From Chryseobacterium sp. Leaf404 (GTDB lineage Bacteria; Bacteroidota; Bacteroidia; Flavobacteriales; Weeksellaceae), in the NCBI RefSeq assembly GCF_001424145.1, contig NZ_LMQM01000010.1:134833-198832 (forward strand): a DNA stretch of 64,000 nt, given 5' to 3'. Shown piece by piece: positions 24,920 to 32,810 of the stretch (within the stretch, counting starts at the first letter, position 1; every line of letters begins with the position of its first letter). Position numbers and translations under genes: made by a program. The notes beneath the pieces are model-generated. The model worked only from the letters and a program-made list of their open reading frames with translations. It was not told the DNA's origin and searched no databases.

Positions 24920-27616
24920 TTAAGGTTCAACTTCATTGTTTTTAATATTTTTCATCGGAAGGATAATGGTAAACGTCACACCCAATCCACTGTTTTCTGC
25001 TTTAATATTTCCATCGTGGGCTTCAACAATTCTTTTTGAAATCGCCAATCCGAGGCCGCTTCCGGTGGGTTTTCTTATGTTTTGATTTTTAGACTGATAA
25101 AATTTATCGAAAATCATTTCCAGATCTTCTTCAGGAATATTTTTTCCGGTATTGAAAATTGTAATCATTAAATCATCACCGTTTTCTGAAAATTTGGTCT
25201 GAATAATTCCCTGTTCGTCAGTAAATTTCAAGGCGTTTCCTAAAATATTCTGAAACAGCTGTATAAAACGGGCTTCATCATAATTAAAAACATAATTCCT
25301 GAGCAAATCAACTTCACTTACATGAATAAATTTCTGCTGAATCAAATGCAGGATAGGGTTTAACGCTCTTTTATAAGTTTCAACAATATTATTTTCCTGA
25401 ATATTTAAAGCAATTTCGCCGTGTTGGAGTTTGTCCAAATATAAAATATCATTGATGATTTCACTCAAACGGTCAGATTCTGTGATGATGTTGTTTAAAA
25501 ATTCTTTTTTAATTTCCAATGGAATATCATCGTCATCGGCCAAAATTTCTCCTGCCGAACGGATTGCTGTAATCGGTGTTCTCAATTCATGCGCAACGGA
25601 ATCCAAAAAATCGTCTTTCTGACGGTCTTTTACTATAAGGTTTTGATTGGCGGCACTGAGGTCGTTAGAAAGCTGTTTCAGTTCTTCAGATTTCTCGGTC
25701 AGTTTTTTATTTAAAGTAATATTTTCTTTTGATTCTTCCAGAATATTTAAAACTTCCTTCAAAGAAATTTTATCTTCTTTCGTCACGCCTTCAATCAAAA
25801 TTTTTGCCGAAGCCGTCCCGATTCTCCCTGCCAAAAGGTTTTCAGAAAACTTAATAAATCTTGAATCTGCTGTTTCGGTTTGCGAATCTATATTGTATTT
25901 AATATTGAAAATCCGCATTGCCTGTTCGGTTTTCTTTTTGCCTAAAAAACGTTCCAGAATATTTTGTATATCAGAAACATACGCAGTTCCTCTCCAGATG
26001 AAAGCATTTTCGTGGTTTTGAATATATTTGTCTATATCAACATACAATTCAGCGAAATTTCTCTCACGGTAGTTTCCTTTCATGCTGACGGAGAGTATGG
26101 TAAAAAGGGCAGTATTCACTAATATTGACCAGAAGAAAATTTCAGGAATTCTGTCTAAAAATGTAATGTCGAAAAACTGAAAAGCATCATACATTTCACG
26201 CAGTACTCCTTTTAATTCTGAATTATAAGAAAAATAATATTGCGGTATGATTAAACCGAAATAACAGATGATTAAGCCAGCAATGAGTCCGGTCACGGCG
26301 CCTTTGTAACTTCCGCGTCTCCAAAATACCGCTCCGAAAAATGATGGTGCCAACTGGGCAATAACTACGAAAGAAATTAAGCCAACGGAATCTAAGGATG
26401 TCTGAAGAATAAAATATTTGTAAAAGGCAAACGCTAAGATAACCAGCCCGAAAATCGAGAATTTACGGATGTTTGTAATATTTCTGGTGTTTTGAGTTTC
26501 ATTTTCAGCTTTAAATTTTCCCAGTAAACCGTAAGGAATAATCAAATTGTTTGAAAGCATAATAGACAGCGTAATCGCCGAAATGATAATCATGGAAATG
26601 CACGAACTTAAACCTCCCAAAAAGACTAAAACTGTAATCAAAGTGTTGTCAAAATATTGAGGAATCAAAATGGAGTAGAACTCGGGATTGACGTTTTGTC
26701 CGTCAAAAATTAACCTTCCGCCCCAGGCTATCGGGAAAATGAAAATGGTAAATATCAAAAGATACAAAGGAAAAAACCAAATCGCGGTTTTGATATGTTT
26801 TTCCTGTCTGTTTTCTACAATTGCGGTGTGAAACTGTCTGGGAAGAATACAGATTGCTGTTCCGGAAATCATGCAGAGCACCATCCAGTTCATAGCTCCT
26901 TCAATTCCGTTAAAAGTATTTTTTGCTTTAAAATCTGAAAATGCGCTTGCTTTCTGATACAAATCTGAAAATCCGTCAAATGCGAAATAAATAACAAATA
27001 ATCCTAAGATAATAATGAAAAACAGCTTCAGAAAACTCTCTAAAGCAATGGCAGAAATGATTCCTAAACGTTTTTCAGAAGCGTCAACATATCTGGTTCC
27101 GTAATATGACGAAAAAACAGCGATCAGAATCACGACGAAGGTTGCGTTGTCTGTAAGGATATTTTTTGAAACGGGAGTTTCTGTGACCAAATGAAAGGTT
27201 TCAGAAATTGCTCTGATCTGTAAACCGATGTAGGGAACAATTGCAAAAACACAAACCAAAGTAATAATGGCGCTGAAACTCCTGCTGTTTCCGTATCTTA
27301 AAGAAATAAAGTCGGCTAAACTGCTGATTTTGTTTACTCTAGAGATGCGGACAATCCTTGTATTAATGTAAATCCATGCAGGAATAACCATGATGGGCCC
27401 AATGTAAATCGGTAAATAATTGAGTCCGCCGGTCGCTGCAACGCCGATGCTTCCGTAATATGTCCAGGCCGTGCAATAGACCGCCAGAGACAAAGCATAG
27501 ATATACGGATTATTAATCCACACCTTACTCTTTTTCTTCTCTGCCAGATGGGCAACTAAGAACAAAAGTGCGAGGTAGACTAAAACAACGACAAATAATG
27601 CGAAACTACTCATCAT
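24920..27616 (-). CDS. Sodium:solute-symporter / sensor histidine kinase fusion (CrbS/CbrA-like)
   Basis: A protein of 898 residues in four parts. Residues 1 to about 500 form a 13-helix SSS-family transporter. About 510-615 match the STAC linker (ADSRFIKFSENLLAGRIGTASAK). A coiled coil follows at about 620-665, then a kinase core with H-box DSVAHELRTP (His676), N-box QNILGNALKF (near 790) and G2 box GSGLGLA (852-858). No PAS domain is visible between STAC and kinase. Known relatives sense or transport acetate, amino acids or other carboxylates and drive acs expression. The receiver-only regulator and the two CoA ligases lie directly downstream. The start overlaps the preceding small ORF by 11 bases. 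Confidence 0.9.
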   Translation of the reverse strand: MMSSFALFVVVLVYLALLFLVAHLAEKKKSKVWINNPYIYALSLAVYCTAWTYYGSIGVAATGGLNYLPIYIGPIMVIPAWIYINTRIVRISRVNKISSLADFISLRYGNSRSFSAIITLVCVFAIVPYIGLQIRAISETFHLVTETPVSKNILTDNATFVVILIAVFSSYYGTRYVDASEKRLGIISAIALESFLKLFFIIILGLFVIYFAFDGFSDLYQKASAFSDFKAKNTFNGIEGAMNWMVLCMISGTAICILPRQFHTAIVENRQEKHIKTAIWFFPLYLLIFTIFIFPIAWGGRLIFDGQNVNPEFYSILIPQYFDNTLITVLVFLGGLSSCISMIIISAITLSIMLSNNLIIPYGLLGKFKAENETQNTRNITNIRKFSIFGLVILAFAFYKYFILQTSLDSVGLISFVVIAQLAPSFFGAVFWRRGSYKGAVTGLIAGLIICYFGLIIPQYYFSYNSELKGVLREMYDAFQFFDITFLDRIPEIFFWSILVNTALFTILSVSMKGNYRERNFAELYVDIDKYIQNHENAFIWRGTAYVSDIQNILERFLGKKKTEQAMRIFNIKYNIDSQTETADSRFIKFSENLLAGRIGTASAKILIEGVTKEDKISLKEVLNILEESKENITLNKKLTEKSEELKQLSNDLSAANQNLIVKDRQKDDFLDSVAHELRTPITAIRSAGEILADDDDIPLEIKKEFLNNIITESDRLSEIINDILYLDKLQHGEIALNIQENNIVETYKRALNPILHLIQQKFIHVSEVDLLRNYVFNYDEARFIQLFQNILGNALKFTDEQGIIQTKFSENGDDLMITIFNTGKNIPEEDLEMIFDKFYQSKNQNIRKPTGSGLGLAISKRIVEAHDGNIKAENSGLGVTFTIILPMKNIKNNEVEP

Positions 27617-27800
27617 ATTTTTTTATGATTACGAAAGAAATAATGATGGAAATCATCCAGACCGTAAAAAGATAAACAAGAATCATCGGATAACCGAAAA
27701 CTTCCCGTTCGCTGTTAAATAGCAACGAAATGGGAATACTGAACGCAATCAGTAAACCTACGCTCAGGATAATCAGTTTTTGTTCGTGACGCTTTTTCAT
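27606..27800 (-). CDS. Small two-helix membrane protein preceding the SSS kinase
   Basis: A protein of 64 residues with two predicted membrane helices (IILSVGLLIAFSIPISLLF and ILVYLFTVWMISIIISFVII), a basic N-terminus (MKKRHEQK) and a charged C-terminus (KKYDE). It overlaps the SSS-kinase gene by 11 bases, which argues for translational coupling and a shared role. Small membrane proteins of similar size accompany many SSS transporters as accessory subunits. No family is assigned with confidence. Confidence 0.7.
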   Translation of the reverse strand: MKKRHEQKLIILSVGLLIAFSIPISLLFNSEREVFGYPMILVYLFTVWMISIIISFVIIKKYDE

Positions 27801-27941
27801 TAATGATGAATGATGATTGATAATTGTTTGATTCGAATGTTTTAATATTATTAGATTTCGAATCAGTTTTCATTAAAGTTTCTTTCCCCAGTCCTAAAGG
27901 GAGGAAAACTTTTATTTAAAATTGACTAAAACTAATAGCAT

Positions 27942-27965
27942 GTCATCCTGAGCTTGTGGAAGGAC
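27942..27965. repeat. Fragment of a widespread intergenic repeat (family D)
   Basis: GTCATCCTGAGCTTGTGGAA followed by GGAC resembles the common Bacteroidota repeat that begins GTCATCCTGAGCTTGTCGAA. Only one arm is present here. Confidence 0.55.
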
Positions 27966-28002
27966 TTTTGGAAGAATAATCTTATTCAATTTTTTGATAA
28001 AA

Positions 28003-28037
28003 GATAATTGATGAACGGAAATCATTCATCAATTATC
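28003..28037. repeat. Perfect 12-base inverted repeat in the intergenic region
   Basis: GATAATTGATGA (28003-28014) pairs with TCATCAATTATC (28026-28037) across an 11-base loop, 16 bases after the stop codon of the leftward 75-residue protein gene. No T run follows on the minus strand, so it is more likely a repeat or an mRNA-end hairpin than a terminator. Similar ATGATGATTGATAATTG-like tracts occur at 27800-27826 and 31537-31562. Confidence 0.5.
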
Positions 28038-28053
28038 AATCATCGTTTATAAA

Positions 28054-28281
28054 TTACTGTTTGTCATCAGAATATTCTCCAATTAAAGAATAATATCCGA
28101 AAATTGCCATTCCTCCTGAAACAATCGGTACCAGTACAAAAAGTATAATGATTCCGAATACAAGATCTTCCTGTTTTTCTGAAGTGATTTTTGGGATTCC
28201 CATTACGGTGATACCGAAGTAGGCAACCACCAAGGCAACTAAAATCCAAACTATGCCTAATATTTTTTTTAATCCGTCCAT
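28054..28281 (-). CDS. Small membrane protein encoded with the MHS transporter
   Basis: A protein of 75 residues with two membrane helices (ILGIVWILVALVVAYFGITVMGIP and LVFGIIILFVLVPIVSGGMAIFGYY) joined by a short loop (KITSEKQED). It lies 44 bases downstream of the MHS symporter gene. Proteins like this recur next to MHS-type transporters in flavobacteria, so I infer an accessory role in transport, but no function is established from the sequence. Confidence 0.75.
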   Translation of the reverse strand: MDGLKKILGIVWILVALVVAYFGITVMGIPKITSEKQEDLVFGIIILFVLVPIVSGGMAIFGYYSLIGEYSDDKQ

Positions 28282-28325
28282 TTTGTTAGATTTAAAATTA
28301 ATAAATTTTTGAGTTATTCCGCCTA

Positions 28326-29906
28326 TTAATCGTGGATATTATTGTTCTTGTTCTTAAGATAGAATAACCCGATGACCAAACAGACTGCTGCGACGCCGAT
28401 AGGGTACCAAAGTCCTTCCAGATACCATGTTGCATGCCCCGCATCTTTTCCCTGAGTTACCAGATAGGTTGCCACAGCCGGCAGTAATCCTCCAAAGACC
28501 CCATTACCAATATGATACGGCAATGACATCGAAGTATAACGTATTCTCACTGGGAACATTTCCACTAAAAATGCGGCAATCGGACCGTAAACCATCGTCA
28601 CAAAAATCACCTGAATGAATACAAGGAATACCAGATACCATCTCGTGTCGTCGTTCAGTGTAATCGAGGTTGATACTTTTGGCTCCTCAGCTTTTCCGTC
28701 TTTCATGACCGGGCCGGCTGCTGACCAATGTACGATACTGTCTTTTTTAATTAAAGTTCCGTCTGTAAAAGTGGTTTCTTTATGGAATGTAACTAAACTG
28801 TCTGATGCAATAGTTTTGTGCACTGCTGCAACTCGTGTTTCTTTAATTCCATTGTCTGCCACGGTTTTTGCCTCAATATTCACGCTTTTGTACATTGCGT
28901 CGTAAATTGGTCTGTAGGCTAAGATTGCGACCAGCATTCCGGTCATCATAATTGCTTTTCGGCCAATTTTATCTGAAAGCCAACCGAAAAAAACAAAGAA
29001 AGGCGTGCCCATTAATAATGCAGTTGCCATCAGATAATCGACCTGCATTGAGTTGATATTCATTACTTTTTGAAGGAAACTCATGGCGTAAAATTGCCCT
29101 GTGTACCAGATGACTCCTTGCCCCATCGCGGCTCCGAATAATGCCAGTAAGACAAATTTGAAGTTGAATTTATTCCCGAAACTTTCTTTCAAAGGATTGG
29201 TTGATGTTTTTCCTTCTGCTTTCGCTTTCGCGAACAAAGGAGATTCTTTCATATTTTTTCTGATGAAATAAGAAACTCCCACCATTAAAATTGAAATCCA
29301 AAACGGAACTCTCCATCCCCACGAATCAAAATCTTCAGCGGAAAGGGTATTTTTTGTAATCAAAATGACAATCAGTGAAATGAAAAGTCCTGCTGTAGCG
29401 GTAGTCTGAATCCACGAAGTCCAGTATCCTCTTCTGTTAGGCTGAGAGTATTCTGCAACATAAGTCGCTGCTCCTCCATATTCTCCACCTAATGCCAAAC
29501 CCTGTAAAAGTCTTAAAATTAAAACTAAAACCGGTGCCATAAATCCAATTGTTTCATATCCCGGAATACATCCAATCAGGAATGTCGAGAATCCCATGAT
29601 CAATAAAGTAACTAAGAAAGTATATTTTCTTCCGATTATATCTCCCAATCTTCCGAAGAATAAGGCTCCGAAAGGTCTGACTACAAATCCAGCTGCAAAA
29701 GTGGCAAGCGTAGATAAAAATGCTGCGGTAGGATTGTCTGCCGGGAAAAATTTGGTCGCCAAAACGACAGCCAGACTTCCGAAAATGTAGAAATCATACC
29801 ATTCTATCAAAGTTCCGAGGGACGATGCGGTGATCACGCTCCAAATGGTGCGGTTTTTCTGCTTATCTGTCATATTCTCGTAAGCATCATGATGTTGTTC
29901 GCTCAT
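28326..29906 (-). CDS. MHS-family MFS symporter with an inserted loop domain
   Basis: A protein of 526 residues of the metabolite:H+ symporter group (ProP/KgtP/ShiA type): TLIEWYDFYIFG in helix 1, GRLGDIIGRKYTFL (motif A), RLLQGLALGGEYGGAATYVAE in helix 4-5 and a second motif A, GWLSDKIGRKAIM. Typical members are 420-450 residues. The extra length is a hydrophilic insertion of about 80 residues (around 341-421) between the helix after the second motif A and the next one. MHS symporters import organic acids, betaines or shikimate. With two CoA ligases and a porin in the cluster, a short carboxylate is the likely substrate (inference). Confidence 0.87.
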   Translation of the reverse strand: MSEQHHDAYENMTDKQKNRTIWSVITASSLGTLIEWYDFYIFGSLAVVLATKFFPADNPTAAFLSTLATFAAGFVVRPFGALFFGRLGDIIGRKYTFLVTLLIMGFSTFLIGCIPGYETIGFMAPVLVLILRLLQGLALGGEYGGAATYVAEYSQPNRRGYWTSWIQTTATAGLFISLIVILITKNTLSAEDFDSWGWRVPFWISILMVGVSYFIRKNMKESPLFAKAKAEGKTSTNPLKESFGNKFNFKFVLLALFGAAMGQGVIWYTGQFYAMSFLQKVMNINSMQVDYLMATALLMGTPFFVFFGWLSDKIGRKAIMMTGMLVAILAYRPIYDAMYKSVNIEAKTVADNGIKETRVAAVHKTIASDSLVTFHKETTFTDGTLIKKDSIVHWSAAGPVMKDGKAEEPKVSTSITLNDDTRWYLVFLVFIQVIFVTMVYGPIAAFLVEMFPVRIRYTSMSLPYHIGNGVFGGLLPAVATYLVTQGKDAGHATWYLEGLWYPIGVAAVCLVIGLFYLKNKNNNIHD

Positions 29907-29949
29907 ATCAATAGATTTTTTTGTTAATTAAATTAAATGGAATTAGTTT

Positions 29950-31329
29950 TTATAAATAAATCTGAAGCTGTACGATAAATTCTCCTTTAGATTTAGGATT
30001 TTCTGTCGGACTTGTGTAAACCGGTCTTGTAGAATACTGCGTCGTAATTTTAGCGTGATGACCGTCCAAAAACCAGTTGGCTCCCACATCAATTTGTGAA
30101 GAAGGTTTGTCAAACGCTTCAAAATCCTTGTATGTGTAAGCTGCAAAAGGCTGAATTCTGATTTTTGGTTTCTCTGCCTGACTCGGCAGTAATAATCCTG
30201 CTTGTGCGTAAACTACATTTCCGGTTCCAATCATCGGTTGAAGATTTCCGGGACCTGCCAGAGCTCTTTGTCCGACAAAATTCGGGTCGTTGGCTGCGAT
30301 ATTCATTGTTCCTAAATTTCTAATATAGTTCGGACCAAAATTGTAGTTAAAATAACCAGCGTAAGCCGAAACTGCCATTTTATTTTTCGCTTCTCCCAAA
30401 GGAATATCGGCAAATGCATCTACGGAAAGTAGAGTGATGTCGTGTTTTTCGATATTGGAATTGAGAGATGTTCGTGTTCCTTCAGCCTGATGATAAAAAC
30501 CAGCACCGACGTTGAAAACTTTTTTTGTTCCCAAATAAGAACCAACTTTGAAAGGTAGAAGATTGGATTCTGTATCGAGGAATTGATATTCAAAATATCC
30601 AGCTTTAGACCAGTTCGGATTTCCGTTATTGTCTACTGCGACTTCATTTCCGGGAACTAAAGTATTGGCTGGCGTCAAATCTGTTGCGAATGGTTTGTTT
30701 AAACTCATTCGGTACTCAAATTTGCCGTATTTACCTTTTGCAAAAACGCCCATCTGTCTTGCAAATTGGTCTGAATTATCAATCAAAGGCCAGCTGAAAA
30801 CCGGAGAATCCAAAGTGAGAAAGTTCAGCGTGGAAGCCATTGTCATACGCGAAAGTCCCATGTAATAATGAAGCCCGCCTCCCAAAGTCAGACTGAATTT
30901 CCCGGCTTCGCCCGGCATTACGACTTCATATTCATTCCAGGCATCATGAAAGAAAAGCTGAGGTTTTTTACCGTTTCCGTAGCCGCCAGTTCCTGTAGTT
31001 CCGGTTGCGCCGCCGTTGATGAATGTTTGATTATTGATCCCGAAATGCGTAAGAATCATGTATCGCTTTGTGATCTGAGCGTAAGCCAGAATACGTGCTC
31101 TTCGGTTGCCCAAATTCCACGTATTATCTGTGGGTTCGCCTCCAACCATACTTCCGGGGTTCATATCCGAATTCCTGATCCAGAACTGATCCCAGAGAAT
31201 AAATCGTACATATTTATCTCCTTCAGGATTTATATTAATCTTCAGACCACCTCCATAATCTGGAGAACCCTGACCGTATATAGAACTGCTGATTAAAGCT
31301 AATCCAATAAAACTTAATATTTTCTTCAT
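29950..31329 (-). CDS. Outer-membrane porin
   Basis: A protein of 459 residues with a signal peptide (cleaved near SSSIYGQ) and the alternating hydrophobic/polar strands of a beta-barrel: many aromatic-rich strands such as RYMILTHFGIN, KFEYRMSLN and AVSAYAGYFNYNFG, ending in a C-terminal strand FIVQLQIYL. It should sit in the outer membrane and let small solutes through. It is the first gene of the leftward carboxylate cluster, with the MHS symporter 43 bases downstream, which suggests a shared substrate. Family-level assignment only. Confidence 0.78.
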   Translation of the reverse strand: MKKILSFIGLALISSSIYGQGSPDYGGGLKININPEGDKYVRFILWDQFWIRNSDMNPGSMVGGEPTDNTWNLGNRRARILAYAQITKRYMILTHFGINNQTFINGGATGTTGTGGYGNGKKPQLFFHDAWNEYEVVMPGEAGKFSLTLGGGLHYYMGLSRMTMASTLNFLTLDSPVFSWPLIDNSDQFARQMGVFAKGKYGKFEYRMSLNKPFATDLTPANTLVPGNEVAVDNNGNPNWSKAGYFEYQFLDTESNLLPFKVGSYLGTKKVFNVGAGFYHQAEGTRTSLNSNIEKHDITLLSVDAFADIPLGEAKNKMAVSAYAGYFNYNFGPNYIRNLGTMNIAANDPNFVGQRALAGPGNLQPMIGTGNVVYAQAGLLLPSQAEKPKIRIQPFAAYTYKDFEAFDKPSSQIDVGANWFLDGHHAKITTQYSTRPVYTSPTENPKSKGEFIVQLQIYL

Positions 31330-31342
31330 AAATTATTAATTT

Positions 31343-31369
31343 TTTGGCTGTTATTTTGTGAAAGCCAAA
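31343..31369 (-). promoter_or_regulatory. Hairpin in the leader of the porin mRNA
   Basis: TTTGGCT (31343-31349) and AGCCAAA (31363-31369) form a perfect 7-base-pair stem with a 13-base loop, 13 bases before the porin start codon. The rest of 31370-31557 is AT-rich without a clear promoter match. Confidence 0.35.
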
Positions 31370-31557
31370 TTGGAATTAATAATTTAGTTATGAAAATTTA
31401 ATATATATATATGGTTTGTATATAGTTTTTAATTTTAAATTATAAGCTTTGAGTTATGAATATTCATTTAATTATTATTTAAAATATTGATTTTTAGTTT
31501 TTTAAATAGATTTTATAAGAAATTTTTATTTTATGATTATCATTTATCAATCATCAA

Positions 31558-31974
31558 TCATTTCTTAAAGCGTTCCCATTTAATAAGCATATATTTATCT
31601 GCAAACTGAGTGATAATGAGTCCTGAATTTTTGATATTTTCCTCCTTGCTCATGTATTCAATTAATTCGTTTTGTTTCAGAATTTTATAAACAGGATGAA
31701 AGTCAGAATGGGGTGGTCTTGTGATGTTGTATTTCTTAATCCATGAACTCACCGTCACGTGCGAGACACCGATGATACGCTCAATTTCACGGAAACTGAG
31801 GCCTTCAAGATAAAGTTGTAAAGCTTTGGTTACATAGTAATCATCAATCTGTTTCCCGAGTTTTTTTACTGTAAAATAATAATTACAGTCTTTGCAGTGA
31901 AATCTCTGTTTGTTGTTGATAATTCCACTTTTTACAACATGGTCATTTTTGCATTTCGGACAGATATTTTCCAT
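31558..31974 (-). CDS. InsA-like zinc-ribbon plus helix-turn-helix protein (possible domesticated IS1 fragment)
   Basis: A protein of 138 residues. The N-terminus is an IS1/IS1595-type zinc ribbon with Cys5, Cys8, Cys27 and Cys30, the last two in the block FHCKDCNYYF. A helix-turn-helix follows (LSFREIERIIGVSHVTVSSWIKKY, about 53-77) and then a C-terminal region of about 55 residues unlike a transposase. There is no DDE catalytic domain, no InsB ORF and no terminal inverted repeats nearby, so it is not an active insertion sequence. It lies upstream of the carboxylate operon on the same strand and could be a regulator of it; that is inference from position and the DNA-binding fold. Confidence 0.72.
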   Translation of the reverse strand: MENICPKCKNDHVVKSGIINNKQRFHCKDCNYYFTVKKLGKQIDDYYVTKALQLYLEGLSFREIERIIGVSHVTVSSWIKKYNITRPPHSDFHPVYKILKQNELIEYMSKEENIKNSGLIITQFADKYMLIKWERFKK

Positions 31975-32106
31975 AACTATACAATTTTAGCAAATGTATA
32001 ATAATTTAGCGAAATTATAGTTTCGATTTAATTCAATTGATTATCTGAAGACTTAAATTGTTTAATGATAAGATCTGAAATTCTTTCACAAGACGTTAAA
32101 CTGTAT

Positions 32107-32568
32107 TTACCCCAAATCAATCTTAAACTTAGTAGATTTTTTCACTTCGTGTAAAACAATAGAGCTGTGGTATTGCCCGATATTGGGAACGTTTGAAATA
32201 ACATTGACGGTAAAATCATTATAAGAATTAATGTCTTTTGCGATTATTTTCAGCATATAATCATATTCACCGGATAAACTGATGATTTCCTGAACCTCGT
32301 CATACATCATTATATGATCTTCAAAAGTTTCTAAAACCTTTTTAGATTGCTCTTTCAGACGCACGTTGCAGTACACAACGATGTTAAGTCCCAATTTTTC
32401 ACGGTTTAAAAGTGCGACATACTTTTCAATAACGCCCTGTTTCTCCAGCTGTTTGATGCGTTCGTAGGTCGGGGTAAAAGTAAGACCGATTTTTTCTGAA
32501 ATTTCTTTCACAGAATATGTAGAATCTTCCTGAATGATGCTGAGAATCATTTTGTCTTTTAAATCCAT
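32107..32568 (-). CDS. Lrp/AsnC-family transcriptional regulator
   Basis: A protein of 153 residues with the normal family layout: an N-terminal winged helix-turn-helix (DKMILSIIQEDSTYSVKEISEKIGLTFTPTYERIKQLEKQGVI, about 4-48) and a C-terminal RAM ligand-binding domain with SGEYDYMLKIIAKDINSYNDF. Such proteins bind amino acids or related ligands and act as octamers. It is transcribed away from the pyrB operon, with about 120 bases between its start and the pyr leader. Whether it controls the pyr genes is not shown by the sequence. Confidence 0.88.
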   Translation of the reverse strand: MDLKDKMILSIIQEDSTYSVKEISEKIGLTFTPTYERIKQLEKQGVIEKYVALLNREKLGLNIVVYCNVRLKEQSKKVLETFEDHIMMYDEVQEIISLSGEYDYMLKIIAKDINSYNDFTVNVISNVPNIGQYHSSIVLHEVKKSTKFKIDLG

Positions 32569-32654
32569 AAAAAAATGTTGAGTTGTAACAAAAATAGCAT
32601 TAAAAAATGATAATCAGGACGCAGAAATATTTTTGATTTAATCACAAAAACTGT

Positions 32655-32685
32655 TTTGCCAGTTCCCCCAAATGTTATATCTTTG
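32655..32685 (+). promoter_or_regulatory. Bacteroidota-type promoter of the pyrB-carA-carB operon
   Basis: TTTG (32655-32658), 19 bases, then TATCTTTG (32678-32685) followed by C. This is a full consensus match with the same spacing as the tRNA promoter at 58865-58895. Transcription should start close to 32689-32692, next to the start codon of the leader ORF. Confidence 0.7.
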
Positions 32686-32691
32686 CACCTA

Positions 32692-32763
32692 ATGAATAAC
32701 ACAGTATTTATATCATTAGAATTACCGGGCGCAGACGCCCTTTACGATATTTATTTATTTTAA
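32692..32763 (+). CDS. Putative pyr leader peptide, 23 residues
   Basis: A 23-codon ORF that starts MNNTVF and ends DIYLF; its TAA stop overlaps the first bases of the attenuator stem. It has no run of one amino acid, so charged-tRNA sensing is unlikely. Its last part is very U-rich in the mRNA (GAUAUUUAUUUAUUUUAA) and is preceded by a GGGCG/CGCCC hairpin. That combination is known from the E. coli pyrBI leader, where RNA polymerase pauses at low UTP and lets the ribosome catch up and melt the terminator. The start codon lies within a weak dyad (CTAATGA with TCATTAG, 32689-32719) and very near the predicted transcription start, so translation would be close to leaderless. The peptide itself is unproven. 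Confidence 0.5.
   Translation: MNNTVFISLELPGADALYDIYLF
32727..32740 (+). promoter_or_regulatory. Candidate transcription-pause hairpin in the pyr leader
   Basis: GGGCG (32727-32731), a four-base loop, then CGCCC (32736-32740), followed by a U-rich tract. The arrangement fits a pause hairpin upstream of the attenuator. Confidence 0.45.
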
Positions 32764-32789
32764 GCGAAGATATTTTCTTCGCTTTTTTT
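32762..32789 (+). terminator. Attenuator (intrinsic terminator) upstream of pyrB
   Basis: A perfect 9-base-pair stem, AAGCGAAGA (32762-32770) with TCTTCGCTT (32776-32784), a five-base loop and a T run, placed between the promoter and the pyrB start codon with no full-size gene before it. In that position it can only act as an attenuator. Confidence 0.82.
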
Positions 32790-32810
32790 ATGTTCAAAAA
32801 TTAAGATTTT

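Noticed and set aside
28003..28037. Intrinsic terminator after the 75-residue membrane protein gene
   Set aside because: The stem is perfect but no T run follows it on the minus strand.
30868..31296. Open frame of 142 codons on the plus strand inside the porin gene
   Set aside because: Antisense shadow of the porin; Cys- and Ser-rich without any domain.
31558..31974. Calling the InsA-like gene an insertion sequence
   Set aside because: No catalytic ORF, no terminal inverted repeats and no target duplication could be found around it.
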